This document shows, piece by piece, positions 18,126 through 27,125 of a stretch of 64,000 nt of DNA. Every line of letters starts with the position of its first letter. The first letter of the stretch is position 1. Origin of the DNA: Cupriavidus basilensis (lineage in GTDB: Bacteria > Pseudomonadota > Gammaproteobacteria > Burkholderiales > Burkholderiaceae); assembly GCF_000876015.1 (NCBI RefSeq), contig NZ_BBQM01000012.1:248001-312000 (forward strand), in the 5' to 3' direction. The notes beneath the pieces are model-generated. The model saw only the letters and a list, made by a program, of their open reading frames with translations, was not told where the DNA came from and did not search any database. A program made the translations under genes and the position numbers.

Positions 18126-19002
18126 GTTGCAGCTCCTGCAGGAAAGCCTGGTATGCCGCGGTCGTGAAACCCTGGCGCCGCACCAGGAAGGTATGCGCGG
18201 TGCGCACCGGCACGGTCTGCAGGCCCGCCGCGTCCGGGTGCAGCGCGAGCAGCGAGCGGGGCACGATGGCGACCGCCGAGCCGGCCGTCACGCAGGCCAG
18301 GATTGCATGGTAGGACGCCAGCTCCAGCATGTTGAGCGCCGGGCGCGGGCCCGCGCCGCCGGCGAGCCAGTTCTCGGCGCACAGGCGGTAGGTGCAGCCG
18401 CGCGAGAAGGTGGCCAGGCTGCGCAGCACGAGGTCCTGCGGCGCGCGCACCGGCGGGTGGCTGGGCGGCAGCACCAGCAGCAGTTCCTCGGAGAACAGGA
18501 AGCTGCCTTCCAGCCCGGGGCCGAGCTCGTCCATGTCCAGCGTGTCCGGCGCGCCTTCGCCGGGATGCGCCACCACCGCGCAGTCGATGCGGTGCGCCAG
18601 CAGCGCGTCCACCAGCGCCTGCGTGGTGCCGGTCTGGATCTCGATCTGTACCTGCGGCCACTTGCCGTGGTAGCGCGCCAGCGGGCGCGGCAGCCGCGCC
18701 GCGGCCGAGCTTTCCATGCTGCCCACGCGCAGCCGGCCGGAGGGCTCGCCGGCGCGCATCGACTGGCGGGCTTCCTCGGCCAGCGCCAGCAGTTGCTCGG
18801 CGTAGCCCAGGAAGCGCTGGCCTTCGGGCGTGAGCGTCATGCGCTTGCTGTCGCGCAGGAACAGCGCCACGCCAAGCTCTTCCTCGAGCTGCTTGACGCG
18901 CGTGGTGACGTTGGACTGCACGCGGTCCAGCGCCCGGGCGGCGCGCGTCACGCTTTCCTCGCGCGCCACCGTCCTGAAGATTTCCAGCTCGGCCAGATCC
19001 AC
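18118..19002 (-). CDS. LysR-family regulator heading the MFS/nitronate monooxygenase operon
   Basis: 294 residues: HTH VTRAARALDRVQSNVTTRVKQLEEELGVALF at the N-terminus and a type-2 periplasmic-binding-like effector domain. Its last codons overlap the MFS start, so it is made with its own operon. A perfect dyad of the T-N11-A kind lies upstream at 19032-19050 and probably is its own operator. Similar to regulators of efflux genes, but no specific relative can be named. Confidence 0.9.
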   Translation of the reverse strand: MDLAELEIFRTVAREESVTRAARALDRVQSNVTTRVKQLEEELGVALFLRDSKRMTLTPEGQRFLGYAEQLLALAEEARQSMRAGEPSGRLRVGSMESSAAARLPRPLARYHGKWPQVQIEIQTGTTQALVDALLAHRIDCAVVAHPGEGAPDTLDMDELGPGLEGSFLFSEELLLVLPPSHPPVRAPQDLVLRSLATFSRGCTYRLCAENWLAGGAGPRPALNMLELASYHAILACVTAGSAVAIVPRSLLALHPDAAGLQTVPVRTAHTFLVRRQGFTTAAYQAFLQELQHG

Positions 19003-19031
19003 GGCGGGTTCCTCGATATGGGATTGAAGTG

Positions 19032-19050
19032 TGTTCTTTAAAAAAGAACA
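19032..19050 (-). promoter_or_regulatory. Palindromic operator upstream of lysR (18118-19002)
   Basis: TGTTCTTT, three A residues, AAAGAACA: a perfect 8-bp inverted repeat 30 bp before the LysR start in an AT-rich stretch. It fits the T-N11-A form of LysR boxes, so autoregulation is likely. Confidence 0.6.
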
Positions 19051-19174
19051 AATTTCATTTAACTATCATTTATTGGGATGGTTAAGTCAAGAAGACCTTG
19101 CCGCGCGCAGGGTTTGCGCGCGCCGGGGTGACTTGCAAGGCGGGAGGGGAAGAGTAAGGAGAAGGGCAGCGCGT

Positions 19175-20107
19175 TCAGCGCCGGCGCGCGGGCGGCCTCG
19201 CGGCTGGCCGGGCTGGCCGGTAGCGCTCGCGCAGCGTTTCCAGCAGCAGCGGCAGGGCCGGCGCCGGATTGCCGGGCGCGTGGACCACGGCCACGCCGAT
19301 CCGCAGCACGGCCGCTTCCTTGAGCGGCTTGTAGACCACGCCCGCGCGCGCCATCGCCTGCAGCGAGGCCGGCACCAGCGCCACGCCCTGGCCGTCGCCG
19401 ATGAGGCCGAGCAGCACGTGGTGGTCGGCCGGCTCGGGCACGCGCGGCGGCGAGAAGCCCAGCGCGCGGAACAGCGCTTCGTAGTGGTCGAAGTAGGCGG
19501 GGTTGAGGCGCCGCTGGAACCAGAACAGCGGATCGGCCTGCAGCTCCAGGATGGAGAGGCGCTTGCGCCGGGCCAGCCGGTGCGTGGCCGGCAGCGCGGC
19601 GACCAGCGGATCGTCGAACAGGTGCTCGACGTGCAGCTCGCCGGTGCCAGACGGCAGGCCGATCAGCGCGGCATCGAGCGCGCCGCGCCGCAGGTCGGCG
19701 ATCGACTGCTGCGAGATCTGCCGTTTCTGCAGCAGCCGCACGTCCGGCGCGCGCGCCTGCAGGGCCGGCGCCAGCCATGTGAACAGCGCGGCGTCGACCA
19801 CCGTGGTGATGCCCAGGCGCAGCCCGGCGTTGCGCCGCGCGCGCTTGCGCGCGCGGGCGAGCATGGCGTCGGCGCTGGCCAGCAGCGCGCGCGCCTCGGG
19901 CAGCAACTGGCTGCCGGCGGGCGTGAGCGCCACGCCGTTGCGGTCGCGCTCGAACAGGCGCGCGCCGACGGTTTCCTCGAGCGCCTGGATCTGCCGGGTC
20001 AGCGGCGGCTGGGTGATCGACAGGCGCTCCGCCGCGCGGCGAAAGCTCAGTTCGTCGGCCACGGCCACGAAGTATTCGAGTTGCCAGAGTTCCAGGCGGG
20101 GCTGCAT
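19175..20107 (-). CDS. LysR-family transcriptional regulator
   Basis: 310 residues from ATG 20107 (MQPRLELWQLEYFVAVADE); an upstream ATG at 20143 would add 12 residues that do not resemble the family. HTH FRRAAERLSITQPPLTRQIQALEETVGARLF is of the TfdR/CbnR type. It is divergent from the double carboxymuconolactone decarboxylase gene at 20258, with 150 bp between, the classical LysR target arrangement. Confidence 0.88.
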   Translation of the reverse strand: MQPRLELWQLEYFVAVADELSFRRAAERLSITQPPLTRQIQALEETVGARLFERDRNGVALTPAGSQLLPEARALLASADAMLARARKRARRNAGLRLGITTVVDAALFTWLAPALQARAPDVRLLQKRQISQQSIADLRRGALDAALIGLPSGTGELHVEHLFDDPLVAALPATHRLARRKRLSILELQADPLFWFQRRLNPAYFDHYEALFRALGFSPPRVPEPADHHVLLGLIGDGQGVALVPASLQAMARAGVVYKPLKEAAVLRIGVAVVHAPGNPAPALPLLLETLRERYRPARPAARPPARRR

Positions 20108-20257
20108 GCGGGGTGCGCTCGGACGGGTTGCTGATACGCGCAAGGTATCACGCCGAAGGCATTGGCGGCGCGCGCACGCGCTGGCTAAGCTTGCTTCACC
20201 GTTTGCCTCACCTCTTCATCTCTTCAACTCGTCGCCGAACCAAGGAACACCTTCCCG

Positions 20258-21043
20258 ATGAATCCGCATACTCTTCCGCACACGCTGTCTCTCGGCCGCG
20301 CCCGGCTTGCCGCCATCGAAGGCAGCGCCGATGCCTCCATTCTCGACGCGCTCGGCGACATCGCGCCCGATCTGGCCAGCCTCGCCATCGGCTTCGTCTA
20401 TGGCGAGATCTATCCGCGCGCGGGCCTGTCGCTGCCCGAGCGGCAACTGGTCACGGTGGCCGCGCTCGCGGCGATGGGCGGGCTCGCGCCGCAACTGGAG
20501 TTCCACCTGGCCGGCGCGCTGAACGTTGGCTGCCAGCCGGCGGAGCTGGTCGAGGCCATGATCCACCTGGCCGTGTACGCGGGTTTTCCGGCGGCGCTCA
20601 ACGGCATTGCGGCGGCGCGGGCCGTGTTTGCCCGCGCGGGTGTCGTGGTGGCGGCGGCCGCGCGGCCGGCCGCCGCCGGCTCGCGCTACGAGGCCGGGCT
20701 CGCGCGCCTGCGCGAGATCGACGGCGAGGCCGGCGTGCGCGTGATCGCCTCGCTGCAGGACATCGCGCCGGACCTGGGCCGCTTCATCATCGAGTTCGCC
20801 TTCGGCGACATCTACGCGCGGCCCGGCCTCGATCTGGCCAGCCGCGAGCTGGTCACGGTGGCCGCGCTGGCGGCGATGGGCTCGGCCACGCCGCAACTGA
20901 AGGTGCACATGCATGGCCTGCTGAACGTGGGCGGCACGCGGCAGCAGCTCGTGGAGGCCATCATCCAGATCGCGGCCTATGCCGGTTTCCCGCGCGCCAT
21001 CAATGCGGCGCTGGCGGCCAGGGAGGTGGTGGCCGCGCACTGA
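20258..21043 (+). CDS. Tandem carboxymuconolactone decarboxylase-like protein
   Basis: 261 residues built as a duplication: two CMD domains, about residues 25-125 and 150-258. Each half has ALGDIAPDLASLAIGF / SLQDIAPDLGRFIIEF, then GEIYPRAGLSLPERQLVTVAALAAMGG / GDIYARPGLDLASRELVTVAALAAMGS. There is no AhpD-type CxxC, so peroxidase activity is unlikely; decarboxylase-like or lactone chemistry is the family alternative. Probably controlled by the divergent LysR. Most relatives have a single domain forming trimers or hexamers, so the fusion likely replaces a homodimer interface. Confidence 0.85.
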   Translation: MNPHTLPHTLSLGRARLAAIEGSADASILDALGDIAPDLASLAIGFVYGEIYPRAGLSLPERQLVTVAALAAMGGLAPQLEFHLAGALNVGCQPAELVEAMIHLAVYAGFPAALNGIAAARAVFARAGVVVAAAARPAAAGSRYEAGLARLREIDGEAGVRVIASLQDIAPDLGRFIIEFAFGDIYARPGLDLASRELVTVAALAAMGSATPQLKVHMHGLLNVGGTRQQLVEAIIQIAAYAGFPRAINAALAAREVVAAH

Positions 21044-21059
21044 CGGCAGCGAGGCCGCC

Positions 21060-21977
21060 TCACGGCGCCACGCCTTGCCTGGCCTCGAGCAGGCCCGCCA
21101 CCCAGTCGATGAAGACCCGCACCTTGGCGCTCAGGTGGCGGTTGCGCGGGTACAGGGCCAGCATCGGCAGCGTGCCGGCATTCCAGTCCGGCAGCACCGG
21201 CACCAGCCGGCCGCTGGCGAGGTGCGCGCGCACGACGCCGTTGAGCGGGCTTTGCATCAGGCCCATGCCGGCCACGGCGGCGGCGATGCAGGTGTCGGCA
21301 TCGTTGGCCGCGACCCAGTGCGGGCGGGTGATTTCATGCGCCTCGTCGCCGCGCCGGAAATCGAACGGGAACACGCGCCCGGTCTTGGCCGAGAAGAAGT
21401 TCACGAAGCGGTGCCGGTCGAGGTCGGCCAGCGTGGCGGGCATGCCGTGGCGCTGCAGGTAGGCCGGCGCGGCGCAGGTTGCCACTTCCAGCTCGCCGAG
21501 CCGCCGCGCGGCCAGGCTCTCGTCGTGCACGAGGCCGCCGCGGATCACGCAGTCCACGCCTTCGGCGATCAGGTCCACCGGGCGGTCCGAACTGCCCAGT
21601 TCCATCATCACCTGCGGATAGCGCGCGAAAAAGTCCGGCAGCGCCGGCGCGATGACATGGCGGCCCAGGGAGGCCGGCACGTCCACGCGCAGCCGGCCGG
21701 CGGGCGTGACCACGGCTTGCCCGAGCATGGCCTCCAGCTCGTGCATCTCCTGCAGCATGGTGCGCGCGCGCTGATGGTAGGCCATGCCGTCGTCGGTCAG
21801 GCTGAGCCGCCGCGTGGTGCGGTGCAGGAGCCGCACCCCGAGGTGGCTTTCGAGGTCCTGGACGATGGTGGTGACGCGCCCCCGGGGCAGGTGCAGCGCG
21901 GTCGCCGCGCGCGAGAAGCTGGCCAGCTCCACCACGCGGACGAAGACCTCCATAGCTTTGAACCGGTCGATGGACAT
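21060..21977 (-). CDS. LysR-family transcriptional regulator
   Basis: 305 residues from ATG 21977 (MSIDRFKAMEVFVRVVEL); a longer frame to 22046 has no family similarity. HTH FSRAATALHLPRGRVTTIVQDLESHLGVRLL, subgroup with the RTTRRLSLTDDG motif. It is divergent from the aldo/keto reductase gene with 112 AT-rich bases between, the likely shared control region. Confidence 0.9.
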   Translation of the reverse strand: MSIDRFKAMEVFVRVVELASFSRAATALHLPRGRVTTIVQDLESHLGVRLLHRTTRRLSLTDDGMAYHQRARTMLQEMHELEAMLGQAVVTPAGRLRVDVPASLGRHVIAPALPDFFARYPQVMMELGSSDRPVDLIAEGVDCVIRGGLVHDESLAARRLGELEVATCAAPAYLQRHGMPATLADLDRHRFVNFFSAKTGRVFPFDFRRGDEAHEITRPHWVAANDADTCIAAAVAGMGLMQSPLNGVVRAHLASGRLVPVLPDWNAGTLPMLALYPRNRHLSAKVRVFIDWVAGLLEARQGVAP

Positions 21978-22089
21978 GGCGGGATTGTTCTGAATATAGG
22001 GAATAGTGATTTCTTCGTTTAGCAGTTTATACGCATCCGTTAGCACAATAGACTGCCTTCACCGATTCAACGATGCGAAGGAGATTCAC

Positions 22090-23121
22090 ATGAGCACGTC
22101 TTCCCAGTCTTCCCAATCCCCCGGGGTTCCCCTGGCCGCGCTCGGCGCGCACGGGCCGCAGCAGGTGTCGGCGCTGGGCCTGGGCTGCATGGGCATGTCC
22201 GATTTCTACGGCGCCAATGACCGCGGCCAGAGCATCGCCACCATCCACGCGGCGCTGGACGCCGGCATCAACCTGCTCGACACCGGCGACTTCTACGGCG
22301 CCGGCCACAACGAGATGCTGATCGGCGAGGCGCTCCGGGGCCGCCGCGGGCAGGCGCTGGTGTCCGTCAAGTACGGCTCGCTGCGCGCGCCCGACGGCAA
22401 CTGGCTGGGCATGGACGGGCGCCCGCAGGCGGTGAAGAACTTCATCACCTACAGCCTGCAGCGGCTCGGCACCGACCACATCGACATCTACCGCATGTCG
22501 CGGCACGACCCGGCCGTGCCGGTGGAGGACACCATCGGCGCCGTGGCCGATCTCGTGAAGGCCGGCTACGTGCGCCATATCGGCCTGTCGGAAGTGGGGC
22601 CGGAGATCATCGAGCGCGCCCACAAGGTGCATCCGGTCAGTGACCTGCAGATCGAATATTCGCTGCTCAGCCGCGGGCCGGAGGCCGGCATCTTCCCCGT
22701 GCTCAGGCGGTTGGGCATCGGCGTGACCGCCTACGGCGTGCTGTCGCGCGGCCTGATCAGCGGCTCGCGCCCCACCGGGCCGCGGGATTTCCGCGCCCAC
22801 CTGCCGCGCTTCACCGGCGAGAACCTGGGCCGCAACCAGCAGCTCGTGGCTGCCCTCGGGCAGGTGGCGCAGGAACTGGGCGCGACCACGGTGCAGGTGG
22901 CGATCGCCTGGGTGCTGGCCAAGGGCCGCGCGCTCGGCGTGCAGATCGTGCCGCTGGTCGGCTCGCGCTCGCTGGCGCAGCTGGAGGGCGCGCTGGGGGC
23001 GCTGCGGCTGTCGCTGTCGGCGCAGGACATGGCCCGCATCGAGCAGGCCGTGCCGCGCGAAGCCGTGGCCGGCACGCGCTACGGCGAGGAACAGATGGCG
23101 TTTCTCGACAGCGAGCGTTGA
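22090..23121 (+). CDS. Aldo/keto reductase
   Basis: 343 residues from ATG 22090, with AAGGAG upstream. TIM-barrel AKR pattern: [13 protein letters not shown], the catalytic DTGDFYG (Asp and Tyr), lysine in SVKYG and histidine in SRHDP, and the NADPH-binding end [20 protein letters not shown]. Members reduce aldehydes and ketones with NADPH. One oddity: the segment [10 protein letters not shown] replaces the usual DLYQ-HR. Control by the divergent LysR is likely. Confidence 0.9.
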   Translation: MSTSSQSSQSPGVPLAALGAHGPQQVSALGLGCMGMSDFYGANDRGQSIATIHAALDAGINLLDTGDFYGAGHNEMLIGEALRGRRGQALVSVKYGSLRAPDGNWLGMDGRPQAVKNFITYSLQRLGTDHIDIYRMSRHDPAVPVEDTIGAVADLVKAGYVRHIGLSEVGPEIIERAHKVHPVSDLQIEYSLLSRGPEAGIFPVLRRLGIGVTAYGVLSRGLISGSRPTGPRDFRAHLPRFTGENLGRNQQLVAALGQVAQELGATTVQVAIAWVLAKGRALGVQIVPLVGSRSLAQLEGALGALRLSLSAQDMARIEQAVPREAVAGTRYGEEQMAFLDSER

Positions 23122-23134
23122 GCCGGCAGTCTTG

Positions 23135-23467
23135 TCAGCGGGGGTTCCCGGCCAGCACCGACGGCGGCTGGGAAGCGGCCAGTGCCACCGCGTGCCGCGC
23201 CGCGGGCGCCGGGCGCGCCAGCATCTGGCGGATCGAGGCGAGGTAGCGGTCCCCGACTTCGCGCGTGGCGCGGTTGGCCTGCGCGCGCAGCGAGCGCCGC
23301 GGCGGCGGCGTGACGTTCAGGCTGCGGCAGATCGTGGACAGGTAGGGTTTGCGTTCCCCGGTCAGCCGCTGCGCCGCCGCCGCGAGGGCCGCGTCGCCGA
23401 CCCGCGCGCGCAGCCACGCGAGGACCTGGCGGTCGTATTCGTTCTGGACCCGGACCAGATGTTCCAT
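23135..23467 (-). CDS. Small SOS-controlled protein of unknown function
   Basis: 110 residues from ATG 23467, with AGGAG six bases upstream. Predicted helical and very basic/alanine rich in the middle (RRSLRAQANRATREVG); no signal peptide, no membrane segment, no cysteine pattern beyond one Cys. I do not recognise a family. Its promoter carries two LexA boxes (see 23485-23519), so it should be induced by DNA damage. It converges with the aldo/keto reductase gene 13 bp away and stands alone. A division inhibitor or DNA-repair accessory role would fit SOS control but is not shown. Confidence 0.75.
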   Translation of the reverse strand: MEHLVRVQNEYDRQVLAWLRARVGDAALAAAAQRLTGERKPYLSTICRSLNVTPPPRRSLRAQANRATREVGDRYLASIRQMLARPAPAARHAVALAASQPPSVLAGNPR

Positions 23468-23484
23468 GATGGGCTCCTGAAATA

Positions 23485-23536
23485 CTGTTCATGCATACAG
23501 TAACTGTAAATATATACAGTAATCGGGGGATTTCAA
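23485..23536 (-). promoter_or_regulatory. Promoter with two tandem LexA (SOS) boxes
   Basis: On the minus strand: -35 TTGAAA (complement of 23531-23536), 16-bp spacer, -10 TATATT (complement of 23509-23514). Two CTGT-N8-ACAG boxes occur: CTGTAAATATATACAG at 23504-23519, which covers the -10 and has one change from the ideal (AT)4 core, and CTGTTCATGCATACAG at 23485-23500 near the start of transcription. They are 19 bp apart and end 18 bp before the start codon. Confidence 0.85.
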
Positions 23537-23765
23537 GGAACGGCGGAATCGGGGGAATGGATGTGACTTATGATTAACCTTCCCGCCAATGCCGGCGCGG
23601 CGGCTGGCAGCCGGCCCGGGATTGCCCGGGCTGGACGGCGGTAGTGCCGGTTGCGGCAATGGGTGATGAGGTGGGGAAAGCGTGGCGGATGCCGCGCCGG
23701 ACGGCCGGCGATCCGCCGCGATGAGACGGCGCCGGCCGGCCCGGACGCGGGCGATGTCGAGGGCG

Positions 23766-25910
23766 CTACGCCAGCTGGTTCATCAGCGTGTCCTGGGCGG
23801 ACACCAGCCGGCGGCCGCGCCGGCGCCGGTAGCTGCCGTCCGGCTCCAGTTCCCAGGTATCGCGGTTGTCCTTGAGATAGCGCTTGAGGCCTTCCTCGAT
23901 CACGCGCTTCTTGAGGGCCTTGTCCAGCACCGGGAAGCAGATCTCGACGCGGCGGAAGAAGTCGCGCTCCATCCAGTCGGCGCTGGACAGGCGCACGTCC
24001 TCGGCCTTGTCGTTGTAGAAATAGAAGATGCGCTCGTGCTCGAGGAAGCGGCCGAGCACGGAGCGCACCCGGATGTTCTCCGACAGCCCCGGCAGGCCGG
24101 GCCGCAGCGCGCAGGCGCCGCGCACGATCAGCTCGATCTTCACGCCGTCGCACGAAGCCTGGTACAGCGCCTCGATGATCTTCGGCTCCAGCAGCGCGTT
24201 CATCTTGGCGATGATCAGGCCCTTGCGGCCGGCCCTGGCGTGCCTGGCCTCGCGGCGGATGGCCTCGATCAGCGCCGCGTGCATGGTGAACGGCGACTGC
24301 CACAGGTGCGCGAGCGTGCCGGGATGGCCGAGCCCGGTCAGTTGCGAGAACACGTTGGCCACGTCGGCGGCGATGGCTTCCTTGCAGGTAAACAGGCCGA
24401 TGTCGGTGAAGTTGCGGGCGGTCTGCGAATGGTAGTTGCCGGTGGAAAGATGCACGTAGCGGCGCAGCTTGCCGCCCTCGCGCCGCACCACCAGCGCCAT
24501 CTTGGCGTGCGCCTTGTAGCCCACCACGCCGTACACCACGTGCGCGCCGGCTTCCTCGAGCTGCGCGGCCCAGTTCATGTTGGCTTCCTCGTCGAAGCGG
24601 GCCAGCAGCTCCACCACCACGCTGACTTCCTTGCCGCGCCGCGCCGCGCCGATCAGCGCGTCGAGCAGGGCCGAGTCGTTGCCGGCGCGGTACACCGTCT
24701 GCTTGATCGCCATCACGTCCGGGTCTTCGGCGGCCTGGCGGATGAAGTCCACCACGGGCGCGAACGACTGGTAGGGGTGGTGCAGCAGGATGTCGCCGTC
24801 GCGGATGGCGCGGAACATGTCGGTCTGCTCCTGCTGGAGCGCCTTCGGCAGGCCGGGCCGGCACGGCGGGTATTTGAGGTCGTCGCGCGCGACGCTGTCG
24901 GGCACCGGCAGCAGCCGCACGAGGTTGACCGGCCCGTTGACGGCGAAGACCTCGGTCTCTTCCAGTCCGAACTGGCCTTGCAGGAAGCGCGTCATCTTGG
25001 GCGAGCAGTTGTCCGCCACCTCGAGGCGCACCGCGTCGCCCAGGTGCCGCTGCGGCAGCTCGCCCTGCAGCGCGTCGCGCAGGTTGCGCACTTCGTCCTC
25101 GTCGACGAACAGCTCGCTGTTGCGGGTGACGCGGAACTGGTAGCAGCCGCGCACGCGCATGCCGGGAAACAGCTCGCCCACGTGCGCATGCAGGATCGAA
25201 GACAGGAACACGAAGCCGTGCGGGCAGCCCGAGATCTTGCTCGGCAGCAGGATCACGCGCGGCAGCGCGCGCGGCGCCTGCACGATGGCGGCGCCGGCTT
25301 CGCGGCCGAAGGCGTCCTTGCCTTCGAGCTCCACGGCGAAGTTCAGGCTCTTGTTGAGCACGCGCGGGAACGGGTGCGCCGGGTCGAGGCCGATCGGGGT
25401 GAGCATCGGCATCAGCTCGCGGAAAAAGAACTCGCGGATGTACTCGGCCTGCTCGGCGGACCAGTGCGGGCGCCGCAGGAAGCGGATGCCCTCGGCGGCC
25501 AGCTCCGGCACCAGCACGTCGTTGAACAGCCGGTATTGCTCCGCCACCAGCTTGCGCGCCCGCGCGCCCAGCAGCGCGTAGACCTGGCGCGGGTCCAGCC
25601 CGTCCGGGCCGGGCAGCGCGGACTGCAGCTTGATCTGCTCCTTGAGGCCGGCCACGCGGATCTCGTAGAACTCGTCGAGATTGCTGCTGAACACGCACAG
25701 GAAGCGCAGCCGCTCCAGCAGCGGGACCTCGGGGTCCGCGGCCTGGAGCAGCACGCGGTGGTTGAACTCCAGCTGGCTGGCGATGCGGTTCAGGAAGGTC
25801 TGCCGGGCATCGGCGCTGGCGAGGAAATCCGCGGGAGCGCCTTTTGCATCACTCGACGGCAAGGGGAGGGACGGGGCGGTCTGCAGTGGGACACCCGAGC
25901 CTTCGGCCAT
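23766..25910 (-). CDS. ppk1: Polyphosphate kinase
   Basis: 714 residues from ATG 25910. Polymerises the gamma-phosphate of ATP into polyphosphate, a stress reserve. Recognised by FLNRIASQLEFNHRVL and SSNLDEFYEIRVAGLKEQI at the N-terminus, the autophosphorylated histidine His468 in GYKAHAKM, and YVHLSTGNYHSQTARNFTDIGLFT. The N-terminus has about 30 extra residues before the first conserved block. It is monocistronic; 244 bp with no gene follow before the SOS gene promoter. All expected catalytic blocks are present. Confidence 0.95.
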   Translation of the reverse strand: MAEGSGVPLQTAPSLPLPSSDAKGAPADFLASADARQTFLNRIASQLEFNHRVLLQAADPEVPLLERLRFLCVFSSNLDEFYEIRVAGLKEQIKLQSALPGPDGLDPRQVYALLGARARKLVAEQYRLFNDVLVPELAAEGIRFLRRPHWSAEQAEYIREFFFRELMPMLTPIGLDPAHPFPRVLNKSLNFAVELEGKDAFGREAGAAIVQAPRALPRVILLPSKISGCPHGFVFLSSILHAHVGELFPGMRVRGCYQFRVTRNSELFVDEDEVRNLRDALQGELPQRHLGDAVRLEVADNCSPKMTRFLQGQFGLEETEVFAVNGPVNLVRLLPVPDSVARDDLKYPPCRPGLPKALQQEQTDMFRAIRDGDILLHHPYQSFAPVVDFIRQAAEDPDVMAIKQTVYRAGNDSALLDALIGAARRGKEVSVVVELLARFDEEANMNWAAQLEEAGAHVVYGVVGYKAHAKMALVVRREGGKLRRYVHLSTGNYHSQTARNFTDIGLFTCKEAIAADVANVFSQLTGLGHPGTLAHLWQSPFTMHAALIEAIRREARHARAGRKGLIIAKMNALLEPKIIEALYQASCDGVKIELIVRGACALRPGLPGLSENIRVRSVLGRFLEHERIFYFYNDKAEDVRLSSADWMERDFFRRVEICFPVLDKALKKRVIEEGLKRYLKDNRDTWELEPDGSYRRRRGRRLVSAQDTLMNQLA

Positions 25911-26168
25911 ATTCGACTTCAATCCTTTTTCTTGTATGGGTCGCCACCGGCGGCGACACGATGGCCTGATAGTACCGCGTCGCGCGGCGCTTGAGGAGGG
26001 TGGCGCGGTGCCTGCATCGTGCCGGAACGGCCGCGTCGGCTGCCGCGGGCGCGCGCCGTATTCATTCCATGCCGGGATAGGTTTATGAAAACCATTCGCT
26101 TGTGACGCGCGGCGGGCTGCGAATAGGATGCCCCCATCAAAACAGAACAGACGATGAGGAGACATGGC

Positions 26169-27125
26169 ATGAAGAGATTCGCAGCCTTGCTGGTGGCATC
26201 GGCCGCGCTGGCCCACGCCGCTTTCGCGCAGGACGGGGAGGCCTATCCGGCCCGCCCGGTGAAACTGGTGGTGCCGTTCGGCGCCGGCAGCGCGTCCGAC
26301 ACCGCGGCGCGCATCGTCGCCGAGGCGGTGCGCGACAAGCTCGGCACCATCGTGGTGGACAACCGCCCCGGCGCCAACGGCATCATCGGCTCGGCCTACG
26401 TGGCCAAGGCCGCGCCCGACGGCTACACCCTGCTGCTGACCAGCAGCGCCACCCATTCCGGCATCGGCGCGCTGTACCGCCATCCCGGCTACGACCCGAT
26501 CAAGGACTTCGTCCACATCACGCGCATCGCCACCATCCCGATGGTGCTGGTGACGCGCCCCGACGCGCCCTACAAGACCGCGAAGGAACTGGCCGCCCAG
26601 GCCCGCAAGGCGCCGCTGCGCTACGGCTACGGCAGCGGCTCCGCGCAGATCGCCGCGGCGACCTTCAGCATGGTGGCCGACGCGCCCTCCGAGGGCATTC
26701 CGTACAAGAGCCAGCCGCCCGCGGTCACGGACCTGATGGGCAGCCAGATCGACTACATGCTGGCGGACACCTCGGTGGTGACGAGCTTTCTCAAGGGCGG
26801 CAAGCTGGCCGGCCTGGCCATCTCCAGCCCGCGGCGCTCGCCCGACCTGCCCGGCATTCCCACCATGACGGAGGCCGGCTACAAAGACTTCGACCTCGTG
26901 GTCTGGGTCGGGCTGGCGGCGCCCGCGGGCACGCCCGCGAGCGTGACCGAGCGCTGGAACAAGGAAGTCGGCGCGGCCTTGTCCGACCCGCAGGTCAAGG
27001 AAAAGCTCGCCCGCCTGGGCATGGTGGCCAGCCCGAGCGGCATCAGGGAGCACGGCGCCTTCGCGCTGGCGCAGCGCGACATCTGGACGGCGCGCGCGGC
27101 CAGGGCGGGAGTCGAGCAGCAATGA
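26169..27125 (+). CDS. Bug-family solute-binding protein
   Basis: 318 residues from ATG 26169, with GAGGAG upstream; ATG 26154 is in frame but lies over the ribosome site. Signal peptide MKRFAALLVASAALAHAAFA; mature part YPARPVKLVVPFGAGSASDTAAR, IVVDNRPGANGIIGS, PDGYTLLLTS. The stop overlaps the next start (ATGA at 27122-27125), so receptor and CoA-transferase are translationally coupled, which suggests that the bound carboxylate is the acid later activated with CoA. Confidence 0.9.
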   Translation: MKRFAALLVASAALAHAAFAQDGEAYPARPVKLVVPFGAGSASDTAARIVAEAVRDKLGTIVVDNRPGANGIIGSAYVAKAAPDGYTLLLTSSATHSGIGALYRHPGYDPIKDFVHITRIATIPMVLVTRPDAPYKTAKELAAQARKAPLRYGYGSGSAQIAAATFSMVADAPSEGIPYKSQPPAVTDLMGSQIDYMLADTSVVTSFLKGGKLAGLAISSPRRSPDLPGIPTMTEAGYKDFDLVVWVGLAAPAGTPASVTERWNKEVGAALSDPQVKEKLARLGMVASPSGIREHGAFALAQRDIWTARAARAGVEQQ

